From assembly GCA_020629355.1 (NCBI GenBank), contig JAHDDM010000084.1:1-5896 (forward strand): a DNA stretch of 5,896 nt, given 5' to 3'. Within the stretch, counting starts at the first letter, position 1. Each line of letters begins with the position of its first letter. The notes under the pieces were generated by a model, which worked only from the letters and a program-made list of their open reading frames with translations, was not told the origin of the DNA and searched no databases. Made by a program: the position numbers and the translations under genes. Source of the stretch: Rhodospirillaceae bacterium. Lineage in GTDB: Bacteria > Pseudomonadota > Alphaproteobacteria > JABSOH01. Shown piece after piece: positions 5,187 to 5,896 of the stretch.

Positions 5187-5896
5187 TTAGATCGCCAGAT
5201 ATTCGTGGCGAAGTTCGGTATCATCCAGCACCTGTTGTGCTGTACCATCAAAGACAACTTTGCCCGTATCCAGAATCACGGCACGGTCTGCAAGCTTCAA
5301 TGCTGCAATGGCGTTCTGTTCAACAATAATCGTCGTCATGCCCTCTGCTTTGACGTGCAGTAGGGTCTTTTCAATTTCCTGAACAATCACGGGCGCGAGT
5401 CCTTCGTAAGGTTCATCAAGCAGCAACAGCTTTACGTCTCGTGCTAAGGCGCGCGCGATAGCCAGCATTTGCTGTTCGCCACCTGAAAGGGTAATGCCTT
5501 CTTGAGCGCGGCGTTCCTCAAGACGTGGGAAAAGTGTATAAATCCGCTCAAGAGACCAGCCGATAGGTTCGGCAATTTGCGCTAATTTCAAATTCTCTTC
5601 GACTGTAAGACCAGCAATGATGCGGCGGTCTTCTGGCACAAGCACACATCCTGCACGGCTGGCCTGATGTGCCGCCATGTGATGCAAGGCTTGACCGTCA
5701 AGCCAGACCTCGCCAGCGTTGAGACTTGGATCCTCCAGCCGTGCTATAGCGCGTAAAGTCGAGGTCTTACCCGCGCCATTCCGCCCAAGTAACGCCAGAA
5801 TTTCACCCTCAGCAACGCTAAATCCAACATCCTGAACAATATAGCTTTCGCCATAGTAGGCTTGTAGATTTTGTGCTGAAAAATATGGATACTCCC
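5187..5896 (-). CDS. livF: Branched-chain amino acid ABC transporter ATPase (LivF type), 5' end outside window
   Basis: This cytoplasmic ATPase of a high-affinity Leu/Ile/Val-type importer powers uptake together with LivG, LivH, LivM and a periplasmic binding protein. The frame is open to the right edge. Walker A GRNGAGKTS lies at 5760-5786, the ABC signature LSGGEQQ at 5469-5489, and Walker B LLLLDEP at 5409-5429, followed by YEGLAPVIVQEI. The switch region reads IIVEQNA, with Gln where most ABC ATPases have His, a trait typical of LivF. AQNLQAYYGES near the N-terminus and VPEDRRI.AGLTVEENL also fit LivF. About 235 residues are visible against 237 in E. coli LivF, so only a few N-terminal residues are missing. 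A TTG at 5687 cannot be the start because Walker A is upstream of it. It is the last gene of its operon; the substrate is inferred from family, and amide or urea importers use close relatives. Confidence 0.88.
   Translation of the reverse strand, partial: EYPYFSAQNLQAYYGESYIVQDVGFSVAEGEILALLGRNGAGKTSTLRAIARLEDPSLNAGEVWLDGQALHHMAAHQASRAGCVLVPEDRRIIAGLTVEENLKLAQIAEPIGWSLERIYTLFPRLEERRAQEGITLSGGEQQMLAIARALARDVKLLLLDEPYEGLAPVIVQEIEKTLLHVKAEGMTTIIVEQNAIAALKLADRAVILDTGKVVFDGTAQQVLDDTELRHEYLAI

Noticed and set aside
5685..5687. TTG at 5687 as the start of the LivF-type protein
   Set aside because: The frame stays open to the window edge, and Walker A lies upstream of this codon.

Overview
The window reads as a piece of an alphaproteobacterial chromosome of moderate, slightly AT-rich composition. 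The evidence is a 41-residue L36 of the zinc-less type ending in the KARQG tail common in alphaproteobacteria, a compact petA-petB-petC bc1 operon with full-length cytochrome b and separate cytochrome c1, and an alphaproteobacterial-looking S20. No genus can be named from the sequence alone; a Rhodospirillales/Acetobacterales-like origin is a guess.

Layout from left to right. Positions 1-177 are the right end of an ISAs1-family insertion sequence: the last 51 residues of its transposase, then a terminal inverted repeat. About 90 bp beyond the IS edge is rpmJ (L36), with its own candidate promoter. Converging on rpmJ is a 532-residue minus-strand gene (411-2009) with the fold of an alpha-D-phosphohexomutase (phosphomannomutase/phosphoglucomutase). 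All four active-site loops of this protein are altered, and it carries a basic C-terminal extension of about 70 residues. It looks like a pseudoenzyme or a re-purposed paralogue and is the most unusual item in the window.

A 179-bp divergent intergenic region (2010-2188) holds a perfect 11-bp tandem repeat inside a 6-bp inverted repeat, then the candidate promoter of the pet operon. petA (Rieske protein), petB (cytochrome b) and petC (cytochrome c1) follow in tight order. They encode the three catalytic subunits of the ubiquinol:cytochrome c oxidoreductase, and all expected cofactor ligands are present. After a 73-bp gap with a GC-rich hairpin comes rpsT (S20). It converges on a minus-strand livF-type ABC ATPase that runs off the right edge and probably lacks only its first few residues. 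A hairpin overlaps the 13-bp gap between these two genes.

The bc1 operon and the two ribosomal protein genes are ordinary housekeeping genes. The degenerate mutase paralogue, the repeat element between it and the pet operon, and the IS next to rpmJ deserve the second look.
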